A stretch of DNA of 64,000 nucleotides from Streptomyces griseiscabiei (GCF_020010925.1 NZ_JAGJBZ010000001.1:3823001-3887000), one strand, 5' to 3'; positions 1 to 8,713 are shown, numbered from the stretch's first letter. A program made the numbers and translations. Notes: generated by a model from the letters alone, not told the origin.

Positions 1-516
1 ATCCTGGGCCTCCTGCTCGCCTTCCTCGCGACGGCGATCGTGTTCGGACGGCGGGCCGAGCGGGCCGCGTTCGGGCAGATGGAGGGCCAGCCGGGCGCCG
101 CCGCGGCGGTCCTGGACAACGTGGGACGTGGCTGGACCACGACGCCCGCGGTGGCGATGAACCGCAGCCAGGACGTGGTGCACCGGGCCGTCGGCAAGGC
201 CGGCATCGTCCTGGTCGCCGAGGGCAACCCGAACCGTGTGAAGAGCCTGCTGGCCGCCGAGAAGCGGAAGATGGCCCGCATCGTGGCGGACGTCCCGGTG
301 CACGACCTGGTGGTGGGCACCGGCGAGGGCCAGACCGAGCTGAAGAAGCTCCGCACGACCATGCTCAAGCTGCCGCGCGTCCTGTCCGGACCCCAGGTGA
401 CCGCCACCAACGACCGGCTGCGCGCCATGGGCGACCTGATGAGCAACATGCCGCTCCCCAAGGGCCCGATGCCCAAGGGCATGCGTATGCCGAAGGGCGG
501 CCCGAAGGCCCGCTGA
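1..516 (+). CDS. DUF4191 family membrane protein, C-terminal part
   Basis: The reading frame is open from the first base of the window and stops at TGA 514-516, so the N-terminus lies outside. The first ~17 visible residues form a hydrophobic membrane helix (ILGLLLAFLATAIVFGRR), followed by a soluble basic domain with a conserved-looking VAEGNPNRVK stretch and a Met/Pro/Lys-rich tail. This matches the actinobacterial DUF4191 integral membrane family, which usually has two N-terminal helices. Function unknown. It lies just upstream of the RDD gene and glnA, as I recall for Streptomyces core genomes. Confidence 0.8.
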   Translation: MLGLLLAFLATAIVFGRRAERAAFGQMEGQPGAAAAVLDNVGRGWTTTPAVAMNRSQDVVHRAVGKAGIVLVAEGNPNRVKSLLAAEKRKMARIVADVPVHDLVVGTGEGQTELKKLRTTMLKLPRVLSGPQVTATNDRLRAMGDLMSNMPLPKGPMPKGMRMPKGGPKAR

Positions 517-540
517 CACCATGACGACCACGTGTACGAC

Positions 541-577
541 GATGGGGGCGCCCCGGATCACTCCGGGCGCCCCCATC
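541..577. terminator. Bidirectional terminator hairpin
   Basis: GATGGGGGCGCCC(C)GGA pairs with TCCGGGCGCCCCCATC around a 4-nt loop (one unpaired C). It sits between the ends of two convergent genes (stop at 516, stop at 599) and can serve both. Confidence 0.8.
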
Positions 578-598
578 GTCGTACTCCGGGCGGGAACC

Positions 599-1096
599 TC
601 AGATCCGGACCTCGACCGTGCGCGCCAGCCGGTCGTGCAGGCCCCGGCCGTCGCGGTCCCAGACCAGGGCGGGGACGGCGAGGCAGAGCAGGACCGTGCG
701 GACGGCGGCGCGCCAGGGGACGACCGTGCCGGTGTCCTGGGCGACGACCCGCAGACCGAAGAGGCGCTTGCCCGGGGTGAAGCCGATCGTGCCCAGCGTC
801 AGGGTGTGCAGCAGGAAGAAGATGAGCAGGGCCCAGTTGCTGGTGGCCTGGTCGTAGCCGTCGGTGATCAGGCCGTATGCGATCAGCAGGCACAGGCCCC
901 AGTCGACGGCGAGGGCGCCCAGACGGCGGCCGGGGCGGGCGATGGAGCCGGAGCCCTCCTCCGGCAGACCGAGCTGCTCTCCCCTGTATCCGAAGTCGAC
1001 TCCGGCTTCCTCCGCGGCTTCACGGGGGCCGGAGAGCCACGATCCGAGTGCTTGCCTCTTGTCCACCCGTCCAAGGTACTGCCACCGTTCTGCCAT
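599..1096 (-). CDS. RDD family membrane protein
   Basis: 165 aa. The N-terminal ~50 residues are soluble; then comes the RDD signature (SIARPGRRLGALAVDWGLC) leading into the first membrane helix, a second helix (ALLIFFLLHTLTLGTIGFTP), the conserved GKRLFGLRVV motif, and a third hydrophobic segment before a DR-rich tail. RDD proteins are small polytopic membrane proteins of unknown, possibly transport-related, role. Convergent with the DUF4191 gene and divergent from glnA, so its promoter region abuts the GlnR box at 1129-1167; whether GlnR also affects it cannot be told. Confidence 0.85.
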   Translation of the reverse strand: MAERWQYLGRVDKRQALGSWLSGPREAAEEAGVDFGYRGEQLGLPEEGSGSIARPGRRLGALAVDWGLCLLIAYGLITDGYDQATSNWALLIFFLLHTLTLGTIGFTPGKRLFGLRVVAQDTGTVVPWRAAVRTVLLCLAVPALVWDRDGRGLHDRLARTVEVRI

Positions 1097-1128
1097 ACGG
1101 ACAGGTGGGGTGCGGGGCGGGATGTCCG

Positions 1129-1167
1129 GTTAACTTGTGCGAAACAAATGGGTCACGCACGAGAAAT
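1129..1167 (+). promoter_or_regulatory. GlnR box upstream of glnA
   Basis: Read directly: GTTAAC (1129-1134), six bases, GAAAC (1141-1145), six bases, GTCAC (1152-1156), six bases, GAAAT (1163-1167). This is the published streptomycete GlnR consensus gTnAc-n6-GaAAc repeated twice. A -10-like TAGTGT lies at 1178-1183, so the box covers the -35 region, in line with GlnR activating glnA under nitrogen limitation. Confidence 0.9.
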
Positions 1168-1264
1168 CACCCGTCCCTAGTGTCGTGAAGAGCGTGTGCC
1201 ACCGCACTGGCCGCACGAACGAACTACCACCCCGGCAGGAGACGTCGGGAGTAGGAGGAGCTGG

Positions 1265-2674
1265 ATGTTCCAGAACGCCGACGAGGCCAAGAAGTACATC
1301 GCGGACGAGGACGTCAAGTTCGTCGATGTCCGCTTCTGCGACCTGCCGGGTGTGATGCAGCACTTCACGATCCCGGCCACGGCCTTCGACCCGGCCGAGG
1401 AGCTCGCGTTCGACGGCTCCTCGATCCGCGGCTTCCAGGCCATCCACGAGTCCGACATGGCGCTCCGCGCCGACCTGTCCACCGCGCGCGTCGACCCCTT
1501 CCGCCGCGACAAGACGGTCAACATCAACTTCTTCATCCACGACCCGATCACAGGCGAGCAGTACTCCCGTGACCCGCGGAACGTGGCGAAGAAGGCGGAG
1601 GCGTACCTCGCGTCCACCGGTATCGCCGACACCGCGTACTTCGGTCCCGAGGCCGAGTTCTACGTCTTCGACAGCGTGCGCTTCAAGACCGCGGAGAACG
1701 AGTCCTTCTACCACATCGACTCCGAGGCGGGCGCCTGGAACACCGGTGCGCTGGAGGACAACCGCGGCTACAAGGTCCGCTACAAGGGCGGTTACTTCCC
1801 GACCCCGCCGGTCGACCACTTCGCCGACCTGCGTGCCGAGATCTCCCTGGAGCTGGCCAACTCCGGCCTCCAGGTCGAGCGCCAGCACCACGAGGTGGGC
1901 ACCGCCGGCCAGGCCGAGATCAACTACAAGTTCAACACGCTGCTCGCCGCGGCCGACGACCTCCAGCTCTTCAAGTACATCGTGAAGAACGTGGCCTGGC
2001 GCAACGGCAAGACCGCGACCTTCATGCCGAAGCCGATCTTCGGTGACAACGGCTCGGGCATGCACGTCCACCAGTCGCTGTGGACGGGCGGCCAGCCGCT
2101 CTTCTACGACGAGGCCGGTTACGCGGGCCTGTCGGACACCGCCCGCTACTACATCGGCGGCATCCTCAAGCACGCCCCGTCGCTGCTGGCCTTCACCAAC
2201 CCGACGGTGAACTCGTACCACCGTCTGGTGCCCGGCTTCGAGGCCCCGGTCAACCTGGTCTACTCGCAGCGCAACCGCTCCGCGGCCATGCGTATCCCGA
2301 TCACGGGTTCGAATCCGAAGGCCAAGCGCGTCGAGTTCCGCGCGCCCGACTCCTCCGGCAACCCGTACCTCGCCTTCTCGGCGCTGCTCCTCGCGGGCCT
2401 CGACGGCATCAAGAACAAGATCGAGCCGGCCGAGCCGATCGACAAGGACCTCTACGAGCTGGCCCCCGAGGAGCACGCGGGCGTCCCGCAGGTCCCGACC
2501 TCCCTCCCGGCCGTCCTCGACTCGCTGGAGCGCGACCACGAGTTCCTCCTCCAGGGCGACGTCTTCACGCCGGACCTGATCGAGACGTGGATCGACTACA
2601 AGCGCGCCAACGAGATCGCCCCGCTGCAGCTGCGTCCGCACCCGCACGAGTTCGAGCTGTACTTCGACGTGTGA
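1265..2674 (+). CDS. glnA: Glutamine synthetase I (GSI-beta)
   Basis: 469 aa, the usual length of dodecameric bacterial GSI. It makes glutamine from glutamate, ammonia and ATP in the cytosol. The N-terminal beta-grasp domain carries DLPGVMQHF and FDGSSIRGF; the catalytic domain has the GPEAEFY metal-binding strand, [25 protein letters not shown] and NRSAAMRIP. Tyr397 in [10 protein letters not shown] is the adenylylation site, so the enzyme is a substrate of GlnE, encoded at 44.8 kb. The start is set by GTAGGAGGAG at 1251-1260 four bases before ATG; a longer upstream in-frame start lacks such a site. Monocistronic, ending in a hairpin at 2707-2738. A cis-antisense RNA over the glnA leader has been described in S. 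coelicolor; I cannot see it here. Confidence 0.98.
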   Translation: MFQNADEAKKYIADEDVKFVDVRFCDLPGVMQHFTIPATAFDPAEELAFDGSSIRGFQAIHESDMALRADLSTARVDPFRRDKTVNINFFIHDPITGEQYSRDPRNVAKKAEAYLASTGIADTAYFGPEAEFYVFDSVRFKTAENESFYHIDSEAGAWNTGALEDNRGYKVRYKGGYFPTPPVDHFADLRAEISLELANSGLQVERQHHEVGTAGQAEINYKFNTLLAAADDLQLFKYIVKNVAWRNGKTATFMPKPIFGDNGSGMHVHQSLWTGGQPLFYDEAGYAGLSDTARYYIGGILKHAPSLLAFTNPTVNSYHRLVPGFEAPVNLVYSQRNRSAAMRIPITGSNPKAKRVEFRAPDSSGNPYLAFSALLLAGLDGIKNKIEPAEPIDKDLYELAPEEHAGVPQVPTSLPAVLDSLERDHEFLLQGDVFTPDLIETWIDYKRANEIAPLQLRPHPHEFELYFDV

Positions 2675-2706
2675 TCGACGCGTAGTCCGTACGCCCTTCG
2701 CGGCGG

Positions 2707-2738
2707 CGCCCCCGTTCCCGTTTCCCGGGACGGGGGCG
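2707..2738 (+). terminator. glnA terminator hairpin
   Basis: CGCCCCCGTTCCCG (2707-2720) pairs with CGGGACGGGGGCG (2726-2738), one bulged T, starting 32 bases after the glnA stop codon. Confidence 0.75.
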
Positions 2739-2805
2739 TCGTCGTATGGTTGCGGGTCGTAGGGTTCTGGCACGACTGTTCGAGAGACGACGGGGAGACG
2801 CGGGG

Positions 2806-3063
2806 ATGCCCGAACAGGACGACGACGAGCGGGAGTTCGACATCAAGTGGGCGGACGGGGCCGAGCACAAGGAGCCCTCCGCCCGGGCCCGGATGCTCGC
2901 GGCCCGCTGGAAGGAGAACCCGCCCGCGCCGCAGCCGTTCCGTGCCGATCCGGGGCCGCGGGTGCCGCGCCGGTCGTCGTGGGTGTCGACGGTGATCGTG
3001 TTCGGGTGCGTGGCGGGGCTGATCGCGCTGATCGGCTACGTCAACTATCGGTCTTCGTACTGA
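2806..3063 (+). CDS. Small single-pass membrane protein, unknown function
   Basis: 85 aa from ATG 2806, preceded by GGGGAGAC at 2792-2799; an in-frame upstream start at 2746 overlaps the glnA terminator region and is less likely. The first ~45 residues are acidic and charged (MPEQDDDEREFDIKWADG), with a Pro/Arg-rich linker, then one C-terminal membrane helix (STVIVFGCVAGLIALIGYV) and a very short tail. It is probably tail-anchored with the charged part in the cytoplasm. I recognise no family; similar short proteins occur next to glnA in streptomycetes as far as I recall. Confidence 0.7.
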   Translation: MPEQDDDEREFDIKWADGAEHKEPSARARMLAARWKENPPAPQPFRADPGPRVPRRSSWVSTVIVFGCVAGLIALIGYVNYRSSY

Positions 3064-3175
3064 GCCTTTGCCCTGCCGGGGGCCGATCACGACCATCGCG
3101 TGACCGCTTCATGGGGAGGGCCGGGCGCACAATGGACAGCGGGACGAGTCGCTGCCTGAGTGTGGGGTGGTACGG

Positions 3176-4117
3176 ATGTCTGAGCGGTTCCGCAGTGATC
3201 CTCGGCTGACCGTGCGGATGACGGTCACGTTGTTTCTGCTCGGGTTGCTGTATGTCGTGTTCGTGGCGGTACTGATCGCGCTGCTGAAGTCCTGGGTGCT
3301 GGTCGTGGTGATCGCGGCGGGGCTGCTGGGGGCGCAGTACTGGTTCTCCGACCGGGTCGCCCTGTACGCGATGCGCGGGCGGATCGTGGAGCGGGAGGAG
3401 TATCCGCTGCTGCACGGGGTCGTCGACCGGCTGTGCGCGGTGGCGGACATGCCGAAGCCGCGGGTCGCGGTGGCGGACATGGAGATGCCGAACGCGTTCG
3501 CGACCGGGCGGAACGCCGATCACGCGGTGGTGTGCGTGACGACCGGACTGCTCGGGCGGCTGGAGCCGGACGAGCTGGAGGGTGTGCTCGCGCACGAGCT
3601 GTCGCATGTGGCGCACCGCGATGTGGCCGTCATGACGGTCGCCTCGTTCCTCGGGGTGATCGCCGGGATCGTCGTCCGGTTCGCGTTCTACTCGAACCTG
3701 TTCGGCGGGCGGCGCGACCAGAACACCGCCGTCGTGTTCAGCGTGATCATGGGTGTCTCGGCCGCCGTGTACGTGCTGAGCTTCGTGCTGATCCGGGTGC
3801 TGTCCCGCTATCGCGAGCTGGCCGCCGACCGGGCGGGCGCCCTGCTCACCGGGCGGCCCTCGGCGCTCGCCTCCGCGCTCACCAAGGTCACCGGGGACAT
3901 CGCGCGGATCCCGACCCGGGATCTGCGCACCGCGCAGGCCTTCAACGCCTTCTACTTCACCCCCGCGCTCGGCGCGCACGCACCGCTGGGCCACCTCTTC
4001 GCCACGCATCCGCCGCTGGAGCAGCGGCTCGACCAGCTCGCCCGTATCTCGGCGGAGCTGGGTGAGGCGGCCGTGCCGGGGGCCGGTGGTGCCGGTGGTC
4101 CCGGGAAGGCGGGCTGA
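3176..4117 (+). CDS. htpX: HtpX-like M48 zinc metalloprotease
   Basis: 313 aa. Two N-terminal membrane helices (about residues 16-60) precede the protease domain. The zinc site is HELSH at residues 140-144 within VLAHELSHVAHRD, and the third ligand is Glu214 in YRELAADRAGA. Two more hydrophobic helices (about 155-205) lie between them, the standard HtpX layout. HtpX degrades misfolded membrane proteins at the inner face of the membrane. ATG 3176 was preferred over a GTG nine bases upstream because the product then begins MSERFRSDPRLTVRM, the usual family start. The next gene, a PspA-associated protein, begins 5 bases after the stop, so the two form an operon. Confidence 0.9.
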   Translation: MSERFRSDPRLTVRMTVTLFLLGLLYVVFVAVLIALLKSWVLVVVIAAGLLGAQYWFSDRVALYAMRGRIVEREEYPLLHGVVDRLCAVADMPKPRVAVADMEMPNAFATGRNADHAVVCVTTGLLGRLEPDELEGVLAHELSHVAHRDVAVMTVASFLGVIAGIVVRFAFYSNLFGGRRDQNTAVVFSVIMGVSAAVYVLSFVLIRVLSRYRELAADRAGALLTGRPSALASALTKVTGDIARIPTRDLRTAQAFNAFYFTPALGAHAPLGHLFATHPPLEQRLDQLARISAELGEAAVPGAGGAGGPGKAG

Positions 4118-4122
4118 GCGGT

Positions 4123-4716
4123 ATGGGGCTCCTGGACATCCTCCTCGGCCGTACGAAGCCGGTGGCACCCGACCTGGACCGGCTCTTCGCCCTCCCCTCG
4201 GCCGCCGTCACCCTGGAGGCGGCGGTCTCGCTCACCCCGACCGGCACGGGCGCGGTGTGCTTCGCGACCGTCGAGGGCGCGGCCTTCGACGGCGTACGGC
4301 AGGAGGTGCGGGCGCTGCTCGACGCGGACGCGGAGCGGCCCGGGCCGCCGGTCGGGATCGAGCGGGACGAGTACGGCTACTCGTGGCTGGTCTCCCGGCG
4401 GGACCCTCGGGACCTGCCCGCGCTGGTGAGCGATCTGCACGCGGTCAACAGCGCGCTGGAGAGCGGCGGTTTCGGGCCGCAGCTGCTGTGCTCGGTGGTC
4501 GGGTTCCGGGCGGCGGAGGGCGCGGGCGGTGGGCGGCTCGGGGTCGTCTATCTCTACAAGCGCGGGACCTTCTATCCGTTCGCGCCGCTGCCGGGTGAGG
4601 GGCAGCGGCGCGACAACGCGCTGGAGCTGCGGGTCCGGGCCGCCCTCGGGGACGATCTGCGGGTCGAGCCCGAGCTGAGCCGGTGGTTCCCGATCTGGGG
4701 CGCCCCGGGGCTGTGA
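4123..4716 (+). CDS. pspAB: PspA-associated protein PspAB
   Basis: 197 aa soluble protein beginning MGLLDILLGRTKPVAPDLDR, the typical PspAB opening. It contains the conserved YGYSWLV, AVNSALES and FYPFAP segments and ends in a LSRWFPIWGAPGL tail. PspAB proteins are genomically coupled to HtpX-type proteases in actinobacteria and haloarchaea, and are proposed to connect the protease to membrane-stress responses; the molecular function is not established. The five-base gap to htpX supports translational coupling. The stop codon lies inside a terminator hairpin shared with the convergent gene. Confidence 0.85.
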   Translation: MGLLDILLGRTKPVAPDLDRLFALPSAAVTLEAAVSLTPTGTGAVCFATVEGAAFDGVRQEVRALLDADAERPGPPVGIERDEYGYSWLVSRRDPRDLPALVSDLHAVNSALESGGFGPQLLCSVVGFRAAEGAGGGRLGVVYLYKRGTFYPFAPLPGEGQRRDNALELRVRAALGDDLRVEPELSRWFPIWGAPGL

Positions 4717-4733
4717 ACCGCCCCGGGGGCGCC
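4699..4733. terminator. Bidirectional terminator overlapping a stop codon
   Basis: GGCGCCCCGGGGC (4699-4711) pairs with GCCCCGGGGGCGCC (4720-4733). The loop contains the pspAB stop (4714-4716) and the right arm ends one base before the stop of the convergent gene. Confidence 0.75.
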
Positions 4734-4734
4734 G

Positions 4735-5028
4735 TCACTTGGCGTTCTTGTCGCGGTCCTGCCGCCGGTTCTCGAAAGGCCGTTCGCGGCGGTAGCGGCG
4801 CTCCCACTTGGCCTGCTGGTCACGGCGGTCGCGGTAAGCACGGTAGGAGGCGGGCTGGGCCGAGCCGCCGCCCGTCGGGGAGCCCGACGAGGACGCCGCC
4901 GAGCCTCCCCCCGTGCGACCGTGACGGACGTACAGGTAGAGCAGGGCGACTGCGGCCAGCCAGAGGACTTGGTTGGAGAAACCCATGACGACCAGTACCG
5001 CGGTCGCCGAAAGGATCAAGGTGCCCAT
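4735..5028 (-). CDS. Small membrane protein with charged tail, unknown function
   Basis: 97 aa. The ATG at 5028 has AGGAGTCCC just upstream, which favours it over longer starts. The first ~30 residues form one long or two short membrane helices (LILSATAVLVVMGFSNQVLW, LAAVALLYLYVRHG). The remainder is a Gly/Ser linker and a very basic, Arg-rich C-terminus (about residues 60-97). No family recognised. Divergent from the phosphotransferase-like gene at 5230, sharing a ~200-base upstream region. Confidence 0.7.
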   Translation of the reverse strand: MGTLILSATAVLVVMGFSNQVLWLAAVALLYLYVRHGRTGGGSAASSSGSPTGGGSAQPASYRAYRDRRDQQAKWERRYRRERPFENRRQDRDKNAK

Positions 5029-5229
5029 GACGGGACTCCTCGGGGCGTGGCGTGGGTGACGACGATGCGTGGAAGAGTAGCCCCGGGGCCGGAAAGTGAC
5101 CCCCGTCCTGCATGAGTCCGGTATCCGGAGGACTCCTTCGCGCCTCTCCAGGATGCTCGTGCGACGGGTGCGGCGGCATCCCATTTATCGGTGCCCCTCC
5201 GTCGCCGCTCCTGGGTCATGCTGGCGGCC

Positions 5230-6174
5230 ATGGGAATCGAGGACGAGGAATGGGCGGCGACCCGGGCATGGGTGGCCGAGCGGCTGCCCGAGGGGCGCAC
5301 CGTGCGGAACTGGGCCGATCTGCGGGGCGGTTGGTCCGCGTCGATGCGGCGGCTGACGCTCGACGACGGGACGGGGCTCGTCCTGCGGTCATTCGTGAAG
5401 CCGTTCTTCCGGCGGCACGCTCCCGGGCTGCTGAACCGTGAGGCCGAGATACTCACGCTGCTCGCGCCGTACGACGACATACCCGCACCTCGCCTGTACG
5501 CCGTCGACCCGGGCGCCGAACTCACCGACCACCCCTCGCTGTTGATGTCCCTGCTGCCGGGGTCGGTACGGGTGGCGGACGACGCCGATCTGGAGGCGCG
5601 GCTCGATCTGCTGGCCGGGCAGCTCGCCCGGATCCACGCGGTCGTACCGGCGGAACGGCCGCGTACGTATCAGGCCTGGACCTCGCCCGAGCGGGTCACC
5701 ACGGCGGGTGGCGCGCTGTGGGAGCGGGCCGTGGACGTGATCCGGCGGGAGCCGCCGGCGTGGGAGGGGTGTTTTCTGCACCGGGACTTCCATCCGGGGA
5801 ACGTGCTGTTCACCGGTGGGGGCGCGAACGGGGGCGGGGCCCTCGGGGTCAGCGGGGTCGTGGACTGGGTGGAGACCTCGTGGGGGCCCGCGGATCTCGA
5901 TGTGGCCCACTGCGCGACCGCGTCGGCGCTGCTGTTCGGGGCGGAGTACGGGATCGGTTTCGGGGAGCGGTACGAGGCACGGGGCGGGCGGCGGCTCGCC
6001 CGGGGACGGGACCACCTGTACTGGCGGCTGCTGGACGCGCTCGCCTACGCCCCCGACGCGGAGAAGCTCGCGGTGCCCTGGCGGGAGCTGGGGCGTACGG
6101 ATCTGACGCCGGAGGTGCTGGGGGCGCGGCTGGAGGCGTATGTGGGCGGGGTGTCGGAGCGGTACGGGGAGTGA
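5230..6174 (+). CDS. Aminoglycoside phosphotransferase-fold (APH/ChoK-like) kinase
   Basis: 314 aa from ATG 5230; an ATG 12 bases upstream is also possible and neither has a clear ribosome site. The catalytic loop is HRDFHPGNVLF (catalytic Asp and Asn) and the metal-binding DWVE follows ~25 residues later after a Gly-rich insert; the N-lobe includes GLVLRSFVKPFF, where a conserved Lys would bind ATP. The family phosphorylates small hydroxylated substrates such as antibiotics, choline or sugars; the real substrate cannot be inferred. It lies only 69 bases before the next gene and may be co-transcribed with it. Confidence 0.8.
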   Translation: MGIEDEEWAATRAWVAERLPEGRTVRNWADLRGGWSASMRRLTLDDGTGLVLRSFVKPFFRRHAPGLLNREAEILTLLAPYDDIPAPRLYAVDPGAELTDHPSLLMSLLPGSVRVADDADLEARLDLLAGQLARIHAVVPAERPRTYQAWTSPERVTTAGGALWERAVDVIRREPPAWEGCFLHRDFHPGNVLFTGGGANGGGALGVSGVVDWVETSWGPADLDVAHCATASALLFGAEYGIGFGERYEARGGRRLARGRDHLYWRLLDALAYAPDAEKLAVPWRELGRTDLTPEVLGARLEAYVGGVSERYGE

Positions 6175-6243
6175 GGGTGGTTGGGTGGGCGGGCCGGGCG
6201 GGGGGCCCGGCGGGTGGACACCGATGTGAGCGGAGGCGGCGGG

Positions 6244-7437
6244 ATGGGTGACGGACGGCGGTTCGTGGAGGTGGCCGAGCGGCGGGTGCGGGTGGGGGTG
6301 CGGCAGCGATTGGCCGGATCCGTGCGGGCGGCGGGGCCGGAGGAGGTGGCCGGATCGCTGGTCGCGCTGCACGGCTCGGATCCCGCGAGCGTGCCTCTCG
6401 CGGTGGGCGCGCGGCTCGCCGATCCCGGGCGGACCGTGGCCGAGACCGAGCGCGCGCTGTACACGGACCGGACGCTCGTCCGGATGCACGGCATGCGGCA
6501 CACCGTGTTCGTGTTCCCGACGGAGCTGACCGCCGTCGTCCACGCCTCGACCGGGATCACGGTCGCCGCGCGGGAGCGGGCCGCGCTGCTGAAGGACATG
6601 GCGACGGCCGGCGCCCCGGACCCGGCCTGGCTGAAGGAGGTCGAGGAGTCGGCGCTCGCCGCGCTGGCCCGTCGCGGGCAGGCCACGGCCTCCGAACTGG
6701 CCGAGGACGAGCCGAGGTTGCGGGAGCGGTTCGTGTACGCCGCCGGGAAGCCGTACGAGGGCACGCACACCGTGGGGACACGGCTGCTGAAGGTGCTGGG
6801 GGTGGAGGGCAGGGTCGTACGGGGGCGGCCGCTCGGCTCCTGGACGTCGAACCAGTTCCGCTGGGCCGTGGCGCCCGCGCACGCCGAGTTGGACGTGGCC
6901 GAGGCCCAGGCGGAGCTGCTGGGCCGGTGGCTGGCGGTCTGCGGCCCGGCGACCGAGGCGGACCTGAAGTGGTGGACGGGGTGGCGGGTCACCGAGGTCC
7001 GGCGGGCGCTCGCGGCGATCGGGGCGCGGGCGGTGACGCTGGACGAGGGCACGGGGTATGTGACCGCGGACGACGAGGCGCCGGTCGCCGACCCCGGCGA
7101 GCCCTGGGCGGCGCTGCTTCCCGCGCTCGATCCGACGGCCATGGGCTGGCGGCAGCGCGACTGGTATCTCGACCCCGGGTTCCGGGCCGCCCTGTTCGAC
7201 TACAGCGGCAATGTCGGGCCGACGGTGTGGTGGAACGGGCGGGTGGTGGGCGGCTGGGCCCAGCGGGGGGACGGGGAGGTCGTGTGGCGGGTGCTGGAGC
7301 GGGGTGGGGTGGGGAGCGAGGCGGAGGGGCTGATTCGGGCGGAGGCTGAGCGGTTGCGGTCGTGGGTGGGCGACAGCCGGGTCACTCCGCGGTTCCGGAC
7401 GCCGTTGGAGAAGGAGTTGGTGGAGGGGGGCGCGTAG
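6244..7437 (+). CDS. Winged-helix DNA-binding protein (AlkZ-like HTH_42 family)
   Basis: 397 aa from ATG 6244, preceded by GCGGAGGCGG. The N-terminal motif VAGSLVALHGSDPASVPLAV, the block TLVRMHGMRHTVFVFP and the C-terminal GWRQRDWYLDP...NVGPTVWWNGRVVGGW match the HTH_42/AlkZ-like family of tandem winged-helix proteins. Some members are DNA glycosylases that remove bulky alkylated bases or unhook crosslinks; others have no known activity. The WAQR segment near residue 338 is where such enzymes carry the QxQ/QxD catalytic motif, but I cannot confirm the residues match. Confidence 0.75.
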   Translation: MGDGRRFVEVAERRVRVGVRQRLAGSVRAAGPEEVAGSLVALHGSDPASVPLAVGARLADPGRTVAETERALYTDRTLVRMHGMRHTVFVFPTELTAVVHASTGITVAARERAALLKDMATAGAPDPAWLKEVEESALAALARRGQATASELAEDEPRLRERFVYAAGKPYEGTHTVGTRLLKVLGVEGRVVRGRPLGSWTSNQFRWAVAPAHAELDVAEAQAELLGRWLAVCGPATEADLKWWTGWRVTEVRRALAAIGARAVTLDEGTGYVTADDEAPVADPGEPWAALLPALDPTAMGWRQRDWYLDPGFRAALFDYSGNVGPTVWWNGRVVGGWAQRGDGEVVWRVLERGGVGSEAEGLIRAEAERLRSWVGDSRVTPRFRTPLEKELVEGGA

Positions 7438-7485
7438 TTGGTGGAGGGGCGCCCAATGGCTCGGGGGTGCGGGTCTCGTGGGCGG

Positions 7486-7746
7486 GTGCGGCTCCGGTGG
7501 GGCTTCTCGCGCAGTTCCCCGCGCCCCTAAAGCACCAGGGCCCCACGGCCGTAGAAGCAGCAGGGCCCCGCGGCGGTAGAAGCAGCAGGGCCCCGCGGCC
7601 CTGACAGCGCCAGGGCCCAGCGGCCTGAAAGCGCCAGGGCTGCGGGGCCCTGGAAGGCGACCGGTGGCGGGCCTGAAAAGCACGGGGCGCAGCCCCTGCT
7701 TTTCAGGGGCGCGGGGAACTGCGCGACCAGCCCCCACCGGGCCGCA
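7486..7746. repeat. Intergenic long inverted-repeat element A
   Basis: Left arm 7486-7528 and right arm 7705-7746 are near-complementary around the core GCGCAGTTCCCCGCGCCCC. The interior holds five variants of a CAGGGCC-containing unit and, next to the right arm, a hairpin CCTGAAAAGCA...TGCTTTTCAGG (7672-7707). A second copy (element B, 20647-20850) is arranged in the opposite orientation. No coding potential beyond shadow frames. It follows the winged-helix gene by 48 bases. I recall similar sequences between genes in many Streptomyces genomes. Confidence 0.85.
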
Positions 7747-7821
7747 GACGAAGCGACCACCCAGGACGCACGCGAGAAGCACCGGGTGCCCAAGAAACAA
7801 GAGGGCACCCGGCGCACCCGC

Positions 7822-8469
7822 TCACTTCTCGGGGCACTCCTTCCACGCCAGGTGGTAGATCGTGCTGATGTCACCGTCCGTCGAGTCCATGGTCATGAAG
7901 CTCGTGCTGCTCGCCGGCGAGGATCCGCGGTTGACCCGCAGCTCGGTGTTGATGTTGAAGTTCCGCTCGACACCACAGGGCGCCCACACCAGCTGGGCCC
8001 AATCGGTCTCGTCCGTGGCCTGCCAGTTGTCCTCGTGGGGACCGTTGAACGTGTGGGTCCGGGAAGCCGTGTCCGGGGAGCCCTGGAAGTAGTACGAGGC
8101 CTTCTCGACGCCGCTCGCACCGCGCGCGAGCGAGGCGAAGCCCCGGTAGTCCACGCTGGCGATGGCGTAGGTGAAGCCGCCGGGCACATGGACGATCAGG
8201 TTGAGCTGGCAGTTCTTGCGGAACGCGGTGGACGGGGCGCCGCCGCCGACCTGGGCGAGGTAGTCGCTGTAGGTCACGGTGAACGCGGTGTTGTCCGGCG
8301 AGACGGCGACCGCGGCCGTGCCCCGGGGACAGCCGGAGCCGTTCACCGTGGCGACCTTGATGATGATCTTGTCCGGCGGCGGGTCCTCGAAGGGGGACTC
8401 GGCCTGCGCGGGCAGCGCACTGGCGAACAGGGCGGCGACGGCGCCGCCCAGGAGGAGACCACGAACCAT
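7822..8469 (-). CDS. Secreted DUF4360 protein
   Basis: 215 aa. A Sec signal peptide (MVRGLLLGGAVAALFASALP, cleavage predicted after AQA at residue 23) is followed by a beta-rich domain with the family's NGSGCPRGTAAVAVSPDNTA opening, a central FRKNCQLNLIVHVPGGF segment and a TDWAQLVWAPCGVERNFNIN block with paired cysteines. DUF4360 proteins are small secreted proteins of unknown function found in actinobacteria and fungi. It is monocistronic, with about 160 bases of promoter region before the terminator at 8635-8677. Confidence 0.9.
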   Translation of the reverse strand: MVRGLLLGGAVAALFASALPAQAESPFEDPPPDKIIIKVATVNGSGCPRGTAAVAVSPDNTAFTVTYSDYLAQVGGGAPSTAFRKNCQLNLIVHVPGGFTYAIASVDYRGFASLARGASGVEKASYYFQGSPDTASRTHTFNGPHEDNWQATDETDWAQLVWAPCGVERNFNINTELRVNRGSSPASSTSFMTMDSTDGDISTIYHLAWKECPEK

Positions 8470-8634
8470 GGGGGGTTCTCCGATCTAGTGATGCACATTC
8501 CCGGTGATGCATATGTCGTGTGCATGTCAATAGGCACGCGCGAGGACCCCCCGGTCGTTGAAGCGACAATCTGTGAAGCAGCTGTGAAGACCGAGGGGCG
8601 ACCGCATCGTATGGACCCCGGGCGGGCAGGACTA

Positions 8635-8677
8635 GGGCGATCTCCGGCCAACCCTGGCGGCCGGAGATCGCCCTTTT
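8635..8677. terminator. Strong hairpin terminator
   Basis: GGGCGATCTCCGGCC (8635-8649) pairs perfectly with GGCCGGAGATCGCCC (8659-8673), followed by TTTT on the + strand. It probably ends the leftward transcript of the 104-aa gene (stop at 8714), although the T run favours rightward termination. Confidence 0.75.
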
Positions 8678-8713
8678 CCCCTCTTGCCTCTCGGCCTCAG
8701 CGGCCGTACCGGA

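Noticed and set aside
1130..2773. 547-codon open frame antisense to glnA
   Set aside because: It mirrors glnA codons in the opposite frame, has no ribosome site and a repetitive Arg/Val/Leu composition typical of shadows of GC-rich genes.
5389..7800. 803-codon minus-strand frame
   Set aside because: Antisense to two convincing + strand genes; Pro/Arg/His-rich translation without domain features.
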